The notes under the pieces: model-generated
What the model saw: only the letters and a program-made list of their open reading frames with translations
The model's database searches: none
What the model was told of the DNA's origin: nothing
Assembly (NCBI RefSeq): GCF_003428335.1
Contig: NZ_CP031704.1
Coordinates: 1,674,001 to 1,738,000 of the forward strand
Origin: Solimonas sp. K1W22B-7
GTDB taxonomy: Bacteria > Pseudomonadota > Gammaproteobacteria > Nevskiales > Nevskiaceae
DNA length: 64,000 nucleotides
Reading direction: 5' to 3'
Position numbers and translations under genes: made by a program
Shown: piece after piece, positions 26,423-36,126 of the stretch
Layout of the letters: the number at the start of each line of letters is the position of its first letter
How positions within the stretch are numbered: the stretch's first letter is position 1

Positions 26423-26917
26423 ATGTCCCTGAAAATGGATGCCCTGGATGTGCGCATTCTGGATATTCTCCAGAGCGACGTGACCACGCCGATCGGCGAG
26501 ATCGCCGAACGGGTCGCCTCCTCCAAGACCGTGGTGTGGCGGCGCATCCAGCGGCTGAGCGACGCGGGCATCATCCGCTCGCGTGTCGCGGTGCTCGATC
26601 ATCGCAAGATCGGCCTGGGCGTCATGGTCTTTGCCTACATCAAGATGGCGCGGCACGGTCGCGACGTGCTGCCCAAGTTCATCGAAGCGGTGAGCGTCTA
26701 TCCGCAGGTGATCGAGTGCCACACGCTGATGGGCCACGTCGATTTCCTGCTGAAGATCCTGGTGTCGGATATCGAGGAGTACGAGCACTTCGTCTGGCAG
26801 AGGCTGTCGCAGATCGATGGCGTGCAGGAGATCAACAGTTCGATCTCCATGAGCCAGCCGGTCTATACCACGCGCCTTTCGCCAAGGGCTGCGTCAGCGC
26901 CGGATCTGGACGGGTAG
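26423..26917 (+). CDS. bkdR: Lrp/AsnC family transcriptional regulator (BkdR-like)
   Basis: About 164 residues: an N-terminal winged helix-turn-helix (LDVRILDILQSDVTTPIGEI, then VASSKTVVWRRIQRLSDAGI) followed by the RAM/AsnC effector domain (VIECHTLMGHVDFLLKILV; IDGVQEINSSISM). It is divergent from the leucine dehydrogenase/E1/E2 operon, the usual place of BkdR, which senses branched-chain amino acids and activates their breakdown. The ATG at 26423 gives the standard family length; in-frame starts at 26414 and further upstream (26285) would add unneeded residues. The name is given by context. Confidence 0.88.
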   Translation: MSLKMDALDVRILDILQSDVTTPIGEIAERVASSKTVVWRRIQRLSDAGIIRSRVAVLDHRKIGLGVMVFAYIKMARHGRDVLPKFIEAVSVYPQVIECHTLMGHVDFLLKILVSDIEEYEHFVWQRLSQIDGVQEINSSISMSQPVYTTRLSPRAASAPDLDG

Positions 26918-27109
26918 CCGGCAGATGCGTGTCTCCTGAAAAGGGGTAGGGAAGTCGTTCCTGCATCTGCGTCTTGGCCGCAAGATCTTTTCGATTTTCG
27001 TCTGGATTGGCGCAAATCGGGAACCATTTCCCGCTTGCATGGCGCTAGTCTGAGGTGCTGCCAAGGACGTCGGCAGTGAACGCGCGACCGGCAATCCGTT
27101 ACTGAACCC

Positions 27110-28480
27110 ATGCAGACCAGCATCCTCGACCTTTTCAAGATCGGAATCGGCCCCTCCAGCTCGCACACGGTCGGACCGATGCGCGCCGCGCGGGCCTTTG
27201 CCGAAGAGTTGGCCGGGCGCTCGGTGCTGGGCCAGGTTGCGTGCCTGCAGGTCGAGATTTTCGGTTCCCTGGCTGCGACCGGCATCGGCCATGGCACCGA
27301 CTGGGCCATCAAGCTGGGGCTCGCCGGCCATGATCCGCGCCAGGTCTATCCGGCCGAGGTGCCGAAGCTGCTGGAGGACATCCGGACACGGCAATCGCTG
27401 TCCCTGCTTGGGTCGCATGCAGTGATCTTCGTCGACGAGAAACACCTGCTCTGGCGTCCGGCCGAAACGCTGGCGCGTCATTCCAATGGCCTGCGCTTCA
27501 CCGCCTTCGACGCTGCCGGCCAGCCACTGCACATGCAGGTCTACTTCTCGGTGGGTGGAGGCTTCATCGAGCGTGGCGACGAGGTGGGCAGCGACGATCC
27601 CGACCGCGCCATGCCGCATCCCTATGCCGACGCGGCACAGATGCTGGAGCGGGCCGCCAGCGCCGGGCTTGCTCTCTGGCAACTGGTCGAGCAGAACGAA
27701 TGTACCCTGCATGGGCGCGAGGAACTGGACCGCAGGCTGGCGGAAATCTGGGCCGCGATGTCGGCCTGCATCGACCGGGGACTTCAGGCCGAGGGCACGC
27801 TGCCCGGCGGCCTGGGCGTCAGGCGCCGGGCCGGCCGCCTGCACGCGCGGCTGAGCACCCCCGGGGCCGGTATCGACCCCATGAGCTCGATGGACTGGCT
27901 CAATGCCTATGCCATGGCGGTCAACGAGGAGAATGCCTGCGGAGGCCGGGTCGTCACTGCACCGACCAACGGCGCTTCCGGAGTGTTGCCCGCCGTGCTG
28001 CGCTACTACGAGCGTTTCATGCCGGGCGCTTCACCGGAGACCATCCGTCGCTTCCTGCTGGTGGCGGGCGCGATCGGCGTGCTGTACCTGGAGAACGCCT
28101 CCATTTCCGGCGCCGAGGTCGGCTGCCAGGGTGAGGTCGGCGTGGCCTGCTCGATGGCCGCCGCGGGCCTGGCCGCGGCGCTGGGCGCCAGCAACGACGA
28201 GATCGAACATGCCGCCGAGATCGGCATGGAACACCACCTCGGCATGACCTGCGACCCGGTGCGCGGCCTGGTGCAGATTCCCTGCATCGAGCGCAATGCC
28301 ATCGGCGCGGTGAAAGCAGTCAACGCCTGCCGCATGGCAATGCAGGAGCGCGGCAGCCATCGCGTCTCCCTGGACGAGGTCATGCGCACGATGCTGGAGA
28401 CCGGGCGCGACATGCAGGCACGCTACAAGGAAACCTCGCTGGCCGGCCTGGCCGTCCATGCGGTGCGGCGCTGGGGATAG
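27110..28480 (+). CDS. sdaA: L-serine ammonia-lyase
   Basis: Iron-sulfur L-serine dehydratase of 456 residues that converts L-serine to pyruvate and ammonia. The N-terminal beta domain begins [20 protein letters not shown] and the catalytic alpha domain contains [20 protein letters not shown]. The 4Fe-4S cysteines lie around [15 protein letters not shown] and MTCDPV. The length matches single-chain gammaproteobacterial SdaA. The gene stands alone, 192 bases after bkdR; its leader holds GGGAACCATTTCCC, a small inverted repeat near 27020. Confidence 0.95.
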   Translation: MQTSILDLFKIGIGPSSSHTVGPMRAARAFAEELAGRSVLGQVACLQVEIFGSLAATGIGHGTDWAIKLGLAGHDPRQVYPAEVPKLLEDIRTRQSLSLLGSHAVIFVDEKHLLWRPAETLARHSNGLRFTAFDAAGQPLHMQVYFSVGGGFIERGDEVGSDDPDRAMPHPYADAAQMLERAASAGLALWQLVEQNECTLHGREELDRRLAEIWAAMSACIDRGLQAEGTLPGGLGVRRRAGRLHARLSTPGAGIDPMSSMDWLNAYAMAVNEENACGGRVVTAPTNGASGVLPAVLRYYERFMPGASPETIRRFLLVAGAIGVLYLENASISGAEVGCQGEVGVACSMAAAGLAAALGASNDEIEHAAEIGMEHHLGMTCDPVRGLVQIPCIERNAIGAVKAVNACRMAMQERGSHRVSLDEVMRTMLETGRDMQARYKETSLAGLAVHAVRRWG

Positions 28481-28612
28481 CCTGCGCGGGCAAGCGATTC
28501 CCGAGGCGCGACTCATTCGTTGTGAAATGCAGCCTTATACTTTGCTCCACATGGCACTTCATTCTTGCTCTTGCTGTTCTTTTGACCGGAACTCCCCGGC
28601 GCGGACCCACGC

Positions 28613-29233
28613 ATGATCCTGCCCTGGATAGAACTGGCGGGCGTGGCCTTTTTTGCGGTGTCTGGCGCGCTCGCGGCTGGCCGAAAGTCGCTCGACCTGC
28701 TGGGTGTGGTGGTCATCGCCTGGGTCACGGCGACCGGTGGCGGGACCCTGCGCGATCTGCTGCTCGACCGCCCGGTGTTCTGGATCGAGAAACCGCAATT
28801 CCTGGTGGTGGCGCTGCTTGCGGCATTGCTGACCGTACCCTACGTGCGCTTCGCCCGGCCACCCGAGAAGCTTCTGCTGCTTGCCGACGCGCTGGGCCTG
28901 GCGCTCTTCAGCATCCTGGGGGCGCAGATTTCAATCGCACTGGGCAAGCCCGGTCTGATCTCGGTGGTCATGGGGACGATCACCGGCGCCTTCGGCGGCT
29001 TGCTGAGAGACGTCCTCTGCAACGAGATTCCCGTGATCCTGCAAAAGGGCAGCATCTACGCCACCGCCGCGATCTCCGGCTGCGCGCTGATGGTCCTGTT
29101 GCTGCACTTCGGTGTCCAAGGGCCGATCGCCGCCGGTGCCGGCATGGCACTGGTGGCGGTGATGCGCATCGCTGCGATCGTGTTCGGGCTGACGCTGCCG
29201 GTATTCACGCTGCCGGAAGACCGCCGTTCCTGA
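28613..29233 (+). CDS. Trimeric intracellular cation channel (TRIC)/UPF0126 family membrane protein
   Basis: Small inner-membrane protein of 206 residues with about seven hydrophobic segments, made of two similar halves (LAGVAFFAVSGALAAGRK and LGLALFSILGAQISIALGK). Each half carries a glycine-rich turn before an RD pair (TATGGGTLRDLL and ITGAFGGLLRDVLC). This is the YicG/UPF0126 pattern. Prokaryotic TRIC-type proteins form trimeric cation channels; some relatives are linked to glycine or other amino acid uptake. A TATACT box near 28536 in the 132-base gap after sdaA may be its -10 element. Substrate unknown. Confidence 0.85.
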   Translation: MILPWIELAGVAFFAVSGALAAGRKSLDLLGVVVIAWVTATGGGTLRDLLLDRPVFWIEKPQFLVVALLAALLTVPYVRFARPPEKLLLLADALGLALFSILGAQISIALGKPGLISVVMGTITGAFGGLLRDVLCNEIPVILQKGSIYATAAISGCALMVLLLHFGVQGPIAAGAGMALVAVMRIAAIVFGLTLPVFTLPEDRRS

Positions 29234-29441
29234 ATCGCACGACGATCAAAGACGCCGGGACTTTCCCGGGGATGATTGATTGCGCGGCCCGTGCGGCCGA
29301 TGGGTTGGCGCCCCGGCATTACTGAAGCTGTGCTGTAGAGCGGGGGTATCCGCGTCCAGCGAAGGGGCAGGTACCCCCAAAAAACCCCAAAGCGATGGGC
29401 TGCGGTGGGATTTCCCGGGATCGAGTGGGACGTCCTAAAAG
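29234..29441. other. Gene-free stretch between TRIC gene and tRNA-Met
   Basis: No coding frame is convincing here. It holds a CCGGGA/TCCCGG hairpin (around 29250-29264), a possible weak terminator for the TRIC gene, and an inverted repeat GGGGGTA/TACCCCC (29342-29378) followed on the plus strand by an A-run, so not a plus-strand terminator. Confidence 0.4.
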
Positions 29442-29467
29442 AAAAAACCCAGCAATTACGCTGGGTT
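29442..29467 (-). terminator. Terminator of tRNA-Met
   Basis: On the minus strand AACCCAGC, a six-base loop and GCTGGGTT are followed by TTTTC: a classical intrinsic terminator 34 bases after the tRNA 3' end. Confidence 0.9.
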
Positions 29468-29500
29468 ATGGACGCCTTGAGACCTTCTTTGGTCGGTATT

Positions 29501-29577
29501 TGGTGGTGATGAGTGGAATCGAACCACCGACCTCAGCATTATGAGTGCCGCGCTCTAACCGTCTGAGCTACATCACC
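29501..29577 (-). tRNA. tRNA-Met (CAT), elongator type
   Basis: The minus strand folds into a complete cloverleaf of 77 bases with encoded CCA. The acceptor is GGTGATG/CATCACC, the D-arm sequence TAGCTCAGACGG, the anticodon loop CTCATAA with anticodon CAT, and the T-arm GGTGGTTCGATTCCACT. The first acceptor pair is a normal G-C and the anticodon stem lacks the three G-C pairs of initiator tRNA, so this is the elongator (or, with modified C34, Ile) form. It has its own terminator downstream. Confidence 0.95.
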
Positions 29578-29647
29578 GGGGGCGCGCATTGTAAGTGGTT
29601 GGATACGCCACGTAAATGCCGCCTCGCCCCCGGTTCGGCCACGGCCC

Positions 29648-31279
29648 TCAGGCGGTCAGCAGCCGGTCGCCGAACTCCTCGCGCAGCTTGTTCTTCTGCA
29701 CCTTGCCGGTGGCCCCCAGAGGCAGGCCGTCGACGAACACCACGTCGTCGGGCGTCCACCACTTGGCGATCTTGCCCTCGTAGAACTTCAGCATCTCGTC
29801 GCGGCTTACTTCAGTGCCGGGCTTCTTCACCACCACCAGCAGCGGGCGCTCGTCCCACTTGGCATGCTTTGCGGCGATCACGGCCGCCATCGCCACCGCC
29901 GGGTGCGCCATGGCGATGTTCTCCAGGTCGATCGAGCCGATCCACTCGCCGCCGGACTTGATCACGTCCTTGCTGCGGTCGGTGATCGTCAGGTAGCCGT
30001 CGGAGTCCAGGGTGCCGCGGTCGCCGGTGGGGAACCAGCCGTCCTGCAGCGGGCTCTCGGTGCCGCGGTAGTACTGGTCCACGATCCAGTAGCCGCGCAC
30101 CAGCAGGTCGCCGGAGGTCTTGCCGTCGCGCGGCAGTTCCTTGCCGTCCTCGTCGACGATCTTCAGGTCCACGCCGAAGGGCGGGCGGCCCTGCTTGAGT
30201 TCCACCTTGAACTGCTCGTCCTTCGGCATTTCGAGATGGCGGTTCTTCAGTGTGCAGACCGTGCCCAGCGGCGACATTTCGGTCATGCCCCAGGCGTGGA
30301 TCAGCTTGATGCCGTAGTCGCGCTCGAAGGTTTCCATCAGCGCCGGCGGGCAGGCCGAGCCGCCCACCACCATGCGCTTGACCGTGCTGAGCTTCTTGCC
30401 GGTCTTCTGCAGGTGCTGCAGCGCGCCGAGCCACACCGTCGGTACACCGGCGGTGAAGGTCACTTTCTCGCTTTCGAACAGTTCGCAGATGCTGGGGCCA
30501 TCCAGCGCCGCGCCGGGGAACACCAGCTTGGCGCCGATCATCGCGCCGACATAGGTCAGCGCCCAGGCGTTGACGTGGAACATCGGCACCACCGGCAGGA
30601 TCACGTCGCGCGCCGACAGGTTCATCACGTCCGGCAGCGGCACCGCGAAGGTGTGCAGCAGGGTGGAGCGGTGCGAGTACAGCACACCCTTGGGGTTGCC
30701 CGTGGTGCCCGAGGTGTAGCAGAGGCAGGCGGCGCTGCGCTCGTCCAGTTCCGGCCAGTCGTAGGCATCGCTCTCGGCGGCCAGCAGGTCCTCGTAGGCC
30801 AGCGGCTGCACGTTCTTCATTTCCGGCAGGTGCGCGCGGTCGGTCAGCGCCACCCAGGTCTTCACCGTCTTGCACTTGGGAGCCATCGCGTCCACCAGCG
30901 GCGCGAAAGTGATGTCGAAGAACATCACCTTGTCCTCGGCGTGGTCGGCGATCCAGGCGACCTGCTCCGGGAACAGGCGCGGGTTGACCGTGTGCATCAC
31001 CGCGCCGCTGCCGGAGATCGCGTAGTACAGCTCCAGGTGGCGGTAGCCGTTCCAGGCCAGCGTGGCGACGCGCTCGCCGGGCCTGATGCCCAGGCGGGCG
31101 AGGGCGTTGGCCGCCTGGCGCGCACGGCGCGCCGCATCGGCATAGGTATAGCGGTGGATCGGCCCCTCGACCGTGCGCGACACGATCTCGCTGTCGCCGT
31201 GGAAACGCTCGGCATGCACCAGCAGCGACGAGATCAGCAGCGGGCGCTCCATCATCTGGCCCATGAGCACGGAAGACAT
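29648..31279 (-). CDS. Fatty acid-CoA ligase, AlkK-like
   Basis: ANL-family acyl-CoA ligase of about 543 residues. The ATP loop is YTSGTTGNPKGVLYSHRS, then HAWGMTEMSPLGT, the TGD motif in GWFPTGDRGTLD, the hinge DRSKDVIKSGGEWIGSIDLE, and the catalytic lysine in LPLGATGKVQKNKL. The N-terminus MSSVLMGQMMERPLLISSLL resembles medium/long-chain ligases of the AlkK group. The ATG at 31279 has GGAGA upstream; the open frame continues 99 codons further but with no family similarity. It stands alone, divergent from a secreted protein gene. It probably activates fatty acids for beta-oxidation. Confidence 0.9.
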   Translation of the reverse strand: MSSVLMGQMMERPLLISSLLVHAERFHGDSEIVSRTVEGPIHRYTYADAARRARQAANALARLGIRPGERVATLAWNGYRHLELYYAISGSGAVMHTVNPRLFPEQVAWIADHAEDKVMFFDITFAPLVDAMAPKCKTVKTWVALTDRAHLPEMKNVQPLAYEDLLAAESDAYDWPELDERSAACLCYTSGTTGNPKGVLYSHRSTLLHTFAVPLPDVMNLSARDVILPVVPMFHVNAWALTYVGAMIGAKLVFPGAALDGPSICELFESEKVTFTAGVPTVWLGALQHLQKTGKKLSTVKRMVVGGSACPPALMETFERDYGIKLIHAWGMTEMSPLGTVCTLKNRHLEMPKDEQFKVELKQGRPPFGVDLKIVDEDGKELPRDGKTSGDLLVRGYWIVDQYYRGTESPLQDGWFPTGDRGTLDSDGYLTITDRSKDVIKSGGEWIGSIDLENIAMAHPAVAMAAVIAAKHAKWDERPLLVVVKKPGTEVSRDEMLKFYEGKIAKWWTPDDVVFVDGLPLGATGKVQKNKLREEFGDRLLTA

Positions 31280-31497
31280 CGGGTGTTCTCCTCGAAAAAT
31301 GGCAAAACGGCGTCGTGGCCCGCGTCTGAGCGCGGGTAGTCCGGAAATCCTTGCCGGTTTTCCTCCAAAGGGCAAGGGAAAAATCCCGCTTCGGGTGAAC
31401 TGCGGCGCGGGCTTGCGTCTGGGCGGCGCCCTACCACGGGGGGGTATGGTTCGGAAACGGTGGCCGGGACAATGACTCAACCCTCCCGGAGCCGTCC

Positions 31498-32511
31498 ATG
31501 AACCGTGTTTCACGCATCGCGCTGCTGTCCTCCCATGTGCTGCTGGCTTGCGCCGCGCTTCCTGTTGCCGCCGCACCCGCCATCGGCACGGACAACGTCT
31601 CCGCGATCAAGGGCCACCGCAAGGTCGTGATCGCCGAGTTCGGCGTCGAGTTCTACACCCAGCTGCACAGCGAGGGCCGCGCCGGCGGCAGCAACGCCCA
31701 GGTCACGACCACGCTGACCGGTGTCAGCGACGCCACCTTCCAGGCCGTTACCGAACAGGCCTACAAGGACACGGTCGCCGCCCTGACCCAGGCCGGCTTC
31801 GAAGTCATGGACCCGCAGGTCCTCAAGGCCAGCCCGCTGTACCAGGAACTGGCGACGAAATACGGCACCGCTTCGCCGCAGACCTTCGTCGATGAAAAGC
31901 TGGTGGAAGGTGCGCCGTCGATCAGCAAGATCTTCGCGCCCGCGGGCATGCCGGCATTCTTTTCCTCCAGCGCCATCCGCGGCGACTTCGGCCAGCGCAC
32001 CGACTCGCAGAACCAGGGACGCGGCAAGAAGGAGGGCGACCTGGCCAAGTCGCTGGACGTCACGCTCCTGCACGTCCACTACCTGGCCAGCTTCGGCCTG
32101 GTATCGGGTACCAAGAACGGCGTGCTGGCCGGCATCGCCGGTGTCGCGCGCGCGGCGATCGAGCCGCAGCCGGTGCTGTTTCCGGAGGAAACGGAAATCC
32201 AGTTCGTCACCGACGCCGGGTTTCGCACCTTCACCAACAGCCACCGCCCGCGCCACTCCGGGGCCGTCTACCTGAAGGCGCCGCTGAGCGCCGGCAGCGG
32301 CATCTTCGAACTCAAGGACACCACCAGCACCGAGTCGAAGAAGGGCGACGCCATCACCAATGCCTTCGGCTCGCTGGTCGGCGGCTTCGGCCAGAAGCGC
32401 AAATCCAGCGAGGCCGTACCGCAGAGCGAAGCGGCCTACGGCGAGGCCATCCAGAAGCTTATCGGCGAAAGCGCGAATGGCCTGACGCAGGCCCTCGCCG
32501 GCGCCCTCTGA
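31498..32511 (+). CDS. Exported protein of unknown function
   Basis: 337 residues with a clear signal peptide (ALLSSHVLLACAALPVAAAPA). I do not recognise the family. The mature part begins as a mixed alpha/beta domain (KVVIAEFGVEFYTQLHSE), includes LHVHYLASFGLVSGTK, and ends in a small-residue and lysine-rich helical tail. There are no cysteines after the signal peptide and no lipobox. The start ATG follows CCCGGAGCCGTCC. It is 36 bases upstream of a lipoprotein gene on the same strand, so the two are probably co-transcribed and may work together at the cell envelope. Confidence 0.75.
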   Translation: MNRVSRIALLSSHVLLACAALPVAAAPAIGTDNVSAIKGHRKVVIAEFGVEFYTQLHSEGRAGGSNAQVTTTLTGVSDATFQAVTEQAYKDTVAALTQAGFEVMDPQVLKASPLYQELATKYGTASPQTFVDEKLVEGAPSISKIFAPAGMPAFFSSSAIRGDFGQRTDSQNQGRGKKEGDLAKSLDVTLLHVHYLASFGLVSGTKNGVLAGIAGVARAAIEPQPVLFPEETEIQFVTDAGFRTFTNSHRPRHSGAVYLKAPLSAGSGIFELKDTTSTESKKGDAITNAFGSLVGGFGQKRKSSEAVPQSEAAYGEAIQKLIGESANGLTQALAGAL

Positions 32512-32547
32512 TCCGTCCCACCAGAATCTCCAGAAGGGAACTCCCAG

Positions 32548-34353
32548 ATGAAAATCCTGAAGCATGCCACCGTGGCCTGTGCCGCGGTGCTGTCGCTGAT
32601 GCTGTCCGCCTGCAGCAACAACGACAATGATCGTGGCGAAGAGGTCCCGACCACGGCCGCAGGTGGCATTGCCGCGGTCGGCGCCCCACTCAGCGGTTCT
32701 GCCGTGCGCCTCATCTGCGTCGGTGGCGTGACGCGCAACACCACGACTGGGGACAACGGTGCCTGGAGCGTTCGCGTGCCGAGTTCCGCGCTGCCCTGCG
32801 CCGTGCGCGTCAATGGCGGCCGCCTGCCTGGCGGCACCACCAACGCCGGCACGCTGTATTCCATCGCGGCCGGCAACGGTGACACGGTGGTTTCCAACGT
32901 CACCCCGTTGACCGACCTGGCCCTGTCGCGCGCCGTGCGCACCGTCGATGGCCGTGGCATGGACCCGTGGTACGCCGCCGGGTCGCCTGCGGTCGCAGAC
33001 GTGGCGAACGCGGTGCCTGCCTCCCAGTCCGAGTTGCTGACGCAGCTGCGCGATGCCGGTTACCCCGTGCCGGAAGGCTTCGATCCCTTCACCCAGGTGT
33101 TCCAGCCCGTCGCAGGCAATGGCTATGACGACCTGCTGGAAGCCGTCCAGGACGCGATCGAGGCCGCCGGCCTCGAGGACTACGCCGCGTTACGTGACAG
33201 CTACGTCGGCGGCGGCGCCCTGCCGGAGCCGGAGCCGGAAACGCCGACCAGCGGATTCGTCGCCGGTGCCAAGCCGCCGGTGGGGGGCACCGGGCTGTTT
33301 ACCAGCAAGGATGCCGCCTGCACGCTGACCGTGACCGCGACCAGCATGGCGCTGGCGGTGGCCGGCAAGACCATCGAAATGCCGCTGCCGGATCCGGTGG
33401 GCTATACCGCCACCACGATCGAGACGGTGTCGGGTCCGGTGAAGCGTTTCCGCAGCGCCAGCAGCTCGCCGTCGCGCGACATGACGTTGTACCTGAACGC
33501 CGGCGATGCGCCCGTGCTCGCCTTCGTCTCGGAGATCACCGACAGCCGGCCGACGCCGCTGGCCGGTGCCAACTACACCATCTACTGCGCGATCGCGGGC
33601 TATCCCGAAGGCAAGCTGGAAGAGACCGGCCCGAATGCCGCATTTGTCGCGGGCCCCCTGGCGGGCAGCTACAACGCGCCGGATGCGCAGGGTCGCGATT
33701 GCAGCTTCGCGGTTGCGACCGATGGCGGCATCACCATCGACTACGCGACCAGCACTGCGGTCGGCACGCAGCGCCAGTTTGCCTACACCGACATCTTCAA
33801 CTCGAACGGCAGTTCGTCGACGCCTTCCTGGAGCTATGGCGATCCGGCGAGCGATGGCCTGAAGGCGGCGTTGTCGCGCAGCAAGGCGTCGGACAATGCC
33901 GACATCACGCAACTGGTGTTGCAGCAGCGCCAGGCTGGCTCGACCAGCACGATCGCGATCTGCTCGACCGAGAACGCCCCTGGGCGCAAGTTCGCGGCGA
34001 TCGGACCGGCGGTGGGAACGTACAAGGGTACGCAGGCGCTGGATGTGACCAATACCGACGCCCAGTACGCCTGCACGTTCACGATTGCCGCCGATGGCGT
34101 GATGACCTACACGGACAGCAAGGACAGCTTCAGCGTCAGCCTCGACGGTCCGGACAAGAGCTACAACACCATCAGCACCGCCAACAACAATTTCTATCTG
34201 GCGGGATCTGGAACCGGCACGCTGGCGATCACCGGCAGCAGCGGAAACCTGAAGACGGCATACACCTCATCGAACAGAACGGCGCACGTCGATTTCGACG
34301 GCGGATCCGTCAAGACCGAGCGCAATTGCCGCGGTCTGGTGAAGCAGCCGTAG
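32548..34353 (+). CDS. Large surface lipoprotein of unknown function
   Basis: 601 residues. The signal peptide ends in the lipobox LSAC, so the mature protein is lipid-anchored at Cys22. The next ~80 residues (AAVGAPLSGSAVRLICVGG, then NTTTGDNGAWSVRVPSS) resemble the Ig/carboxypeptidase-regulatory-like fold seen in surface lipoproteins. A linker rich in Pro-Glu (PEPEPETPTSG) follows, and then repeated beta-rich modules each with a pair of cysteines (for example DAACTLTVTA / YTIYCA, DCSFAVATDGG / IAICSTE, YACTFTIAADG / RNCRG). A good ribosome-binding site (AGAAGGGAACT) precedes the ATG. No enzyme motif is visible. Function unknown; adhesion or ligand binding is a guess. Confidence 0.75.
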   Translation: MKILKHATVACAAVLSLMLSACSNNDNDRGEEVPTTAAGGIAAVGAPLSGSAVRLICVGGVTRNTTTGDNGAWSVRVPSSALPCAVRVNGGRLPGGTTNAGTLYSIAAGNGDTVVSNVTPLTDLALSRAVRTVDGRGMDPWYAAGSPAVADVANAVPASQSELLTQLRDAGYPVPEGFDPFTQVFQPVAGNGYDDLLEAVQDAIEAAGLEDYAALRDSYVGGGALPEPEPETPTSGFVAGAKPPVGGTGLFTSKDAACTLTVTATSMALAVAGKTIEMPLPDPVGYTATTIETVSGPVKRFRSASSSPSRDMTLYLNAGDAPVLAFVSEITDSRPTPLAGANYTIYCAIAGYPEGKLEETGPNAAFVAGPLAGSYNAPDAQGRDCSFAVATDGGITIDYATSTAVGTQRQFAYTDIFNSNGSSSTPSWSYGDPASDGLKAALSRSKASDNADITQLVLQQRQAGSTSTIAICSTENAPGRKFAAIGPAVGTYKGTQALDVTNTDAQYACTFTIAADGVMTYTDSKDSFSVSLDGPDKSYNTISTANNNFYLAGSGTGTLAITGSSGNLKTAYTSSNRTAHVDFDGGSVKTERNCRGLVKQP

Positions 34354-34370
34354 TGGGTTCTGGCGGCACG

Positions 34371-34398
34371 AAAAAGGCCCGCATCTGCGGGCCTTTTT
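34371..34398. terminator. Bidirectional terminator between lipoprotein gene and ychF
   Basis: AAAAAGGCCCGC and GCGGGCCTTTTT form a perfect stem around ATCT, with A- and T-runs on both sides, so it can end transcripts from either of the two convergent genes. Confidence 0.95.
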
Positions 34399-34416
34399 CA
34401 TGCAACGCCGGGATTC

Positions 34417-35511
34417 TCAGACGTTGAAGCGGAAATGCATCACGTCGCCCTCATGGACGATGTACTCCTTGCCTTCCAGGCGCCACTTGCCGGCTTCCTT
34501 GGCGCCCGGTTCACCCTTGTACTGGATGTAGTCGCCGTAGCCGATCACCTCGGCGCGGATGAAACCCTTCTCGAAGTCGGTGTGGATCACCGCGGCCGCC
34601 TGCGGCGCCGTGGCGCCCACCTTGACCGTCCAGGCGCGTACTTCCTGTACGCCGGCGGTGAAGTAGGTCTGCAGGCCCAGCAGGTGGTAGGCACCGCGAA
34701 TCACGCGGTCCAGGCCGGCCTCTTCCTGGCCCAGGTCCGCCAGGAAAGCCTGCTTGTCGGCGTCGTCCAGCTGCGCGATCTCGGACTCGATCGCCGCGCA
34801 GACCGGCACCACTTCCGAGCCTTCCCTGGCGGCGTACTCCTGCACGCGCTTGAGATAGTCGTTGCCGTTCTGCAGGCCGGCCTCGTCGACGTTGGCGATG
34901 TACAGCGCCGGCTTGGCGGTGATGAAGGAGAACTCGCGCAGCTGCGCGCGCTCTTCCGGCTCCAGCGCCAGCGAGCGTACCGGCGCGCCGGTGTCCAGAT
35001 GAGACTGCACGCGCTTGAGCAGCTCGTAGCGCGTCACCGCGTCCTTGATGCCGGCCTTGGCGGTCTTGGCGAGGCGATCGACCGCCTTGGTGACGCTGTC
35101 GAGGTCGGCCAGCGCCAGCTCGGTGTTGATGATCTCGATGTCGCGAATCGGGTCCGGCTTGCCGGCCACGTGGATCACGTCGTCGTTGTCGAAGCAGCGG
35201 GTGACGTGCGCGATGGCATCCGTCTCGCGGATGTGGCCGAGGAACTGGTTGCCCAGGCCTTCACCCTTGCTGGCGCCGGCAACCAGGCCGGCGATGTCGA
35301 CGAACTCCACCGTGGTCGGCACGATGCGCTGCGGCTTGACGATGACGGACAGCGCGTCGAGGCGCTTGTCCGGCACCGGCACGATGCCGATGTTGGGGTC
35401 GATCGTGCAGAACGGGTAGTTCTCGGCTGCGATCCCCGCCTTGGTCAGCGCGTTGAACAGGGTCGACTTGCCGACGTTGGGGAGACCGACGATGCCGCAC
35501 TTGATGCCCAT
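34417..35511 (-). CDS. ychF: Redox-regulated ATPase YchF (OLA1 family GTPase-like)
   Basis: Universal ribosome-associated P-loop NTPase of 364 residues. G1 is [12 protein letters not shown] at residues 8-19 and G3 [16 protein letters not shown]. In place of the NKxD motif it has NVDE ([10 protein letters not shown]), the feature that makes YchF prefer ATP. The C-terminal TGS domain ends [19 protein letters not shown]. The gene follows pth by 18 bases, the conserved gammaproteobacterial pth-ychF pair. Confidence 0.97.
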   Translation of the reverse strand: MGIKCGIVGLPNVGKSTLFNALTKAGIAAENYPFCTIDPNIGIVPVPDKRLDALSVIVKPQRIVPTTVEFVDIAGLVAGASKGEGLGNQFLGHIRETDAIAHVTRCFDNDDVIHVAGKPDPIRDIEIINTELALADLDSVTKAVDRLAKTAKAGIKDAVTRYELLKRVQSHLDTGAPVRSLALEPEERAQLREFSFITAKPALYIANVDEAGLQNGNDYLKRVQEYAAREGSEVVPVCAAIESEIAQLDDADKQAFLADLGQEEAGLDRVIRGAYHLLGLQTYFTAGVQEVRAWTVKVGATAPQAAAVIHTDFEKGFIRAEVIGYGDYIQYKGEPGAKEAGKWRLEGKEYIVHEGDVMHFRFNV

Positions 35512-35529
35512 GACGTTCCTTGAACTCGT

Positions 35530-36114
35530 TTACTTCGTTGCGGTGTGGAGCTGGGTCAGCGCCCGCTCCCAGCCCTTGGTGAACCAGGTTTCGACCGCAT
35601 CGGCGGCCAGACTGATCCCGTTGAGAATGGCGTCTTCGTCCGCCTTGGAAGGGCGGTTGAGGACGTAGTTGTGCACCAGGCTCTTGTCGCCCGGATGACC
35701 GATGCCGACGCGCAGGCGCTGGTAGCCTTCGCCGAACACCTTGTGCAGGTCACGCAGGCCGTTGTGGCCGCCGTGGCCACCACCGGACTTGAGCTTCATC
35801 GTGCCCACCGGCAGGTCCAGCTCGTCGTGCGCCGCCAGCATGTCCACCGGCTGCAGCTTGTAGAACTGCGCCAGTGCCTGAGCCGCCTGGCCGCTGCGGT
35901 TCATGTAGGTCGACGGCTTCAGCAGCAGCGTGTCCTGCCCGGCGATCTTCACGCGCGCCAGCTCGCCATGGAACTTCGACTCCACCCGGAACGTGCCGCC
36001 ATGGCGGCGCGCCAACTCGTCGGCAAACCAGAAGCCGGCGTTGTGACGCGTGCGCGCGTAGTCGGGCCCGGGGTTGCCGAGGCCGATGATCGCGCGGAGG
36101 GGAGTGGAAGACAT
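35530..36114 (-). CDS. pth: Peptidyl-tRNA hydrolase
   Basis: Releases peptides from peptidyl-tRNA that fell off the ribosome. 194 residues, the standard length. The N-terminal IIGLGNPGPDYARTRHNAG holds the catalytic His near residue 25; the substrate-binding loop KPSTYMNRSGQA and the conserved HDELDLPVG and GGHGGHNGLRD follow. It lies between rplY and ychF in the usual order. Confidence 0.97.
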   Translation of the reverse strand: MSSTPLRAIIGLGNPGPDYARTRHNAGFWFADELARRHGGTFRVESKFHGELARVKIAGQDTLLLKPSTYMNRSGQAAQALAQFYKLQPVDMLAAHDELDLPVGTMKLKSGGGHGGHNGLRDLHKVFGEGYQRLRVGIGHPGDKSLVHNYVLNRPSKADEDAILNGISLAADAVETWFTKGWERALTQLHTATK

Positions 36115-36126
36115 GGTCGTTCAACA

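Noticed and set aside
29342-29378. Inverted repeat GGGGGTA/TACCCCC with adjacent A-run as a terminator
   Set aside because: The A-run follows the stem on the plus strand; a terminator would need T there, and on the minus strand the T-run precedes the stem.
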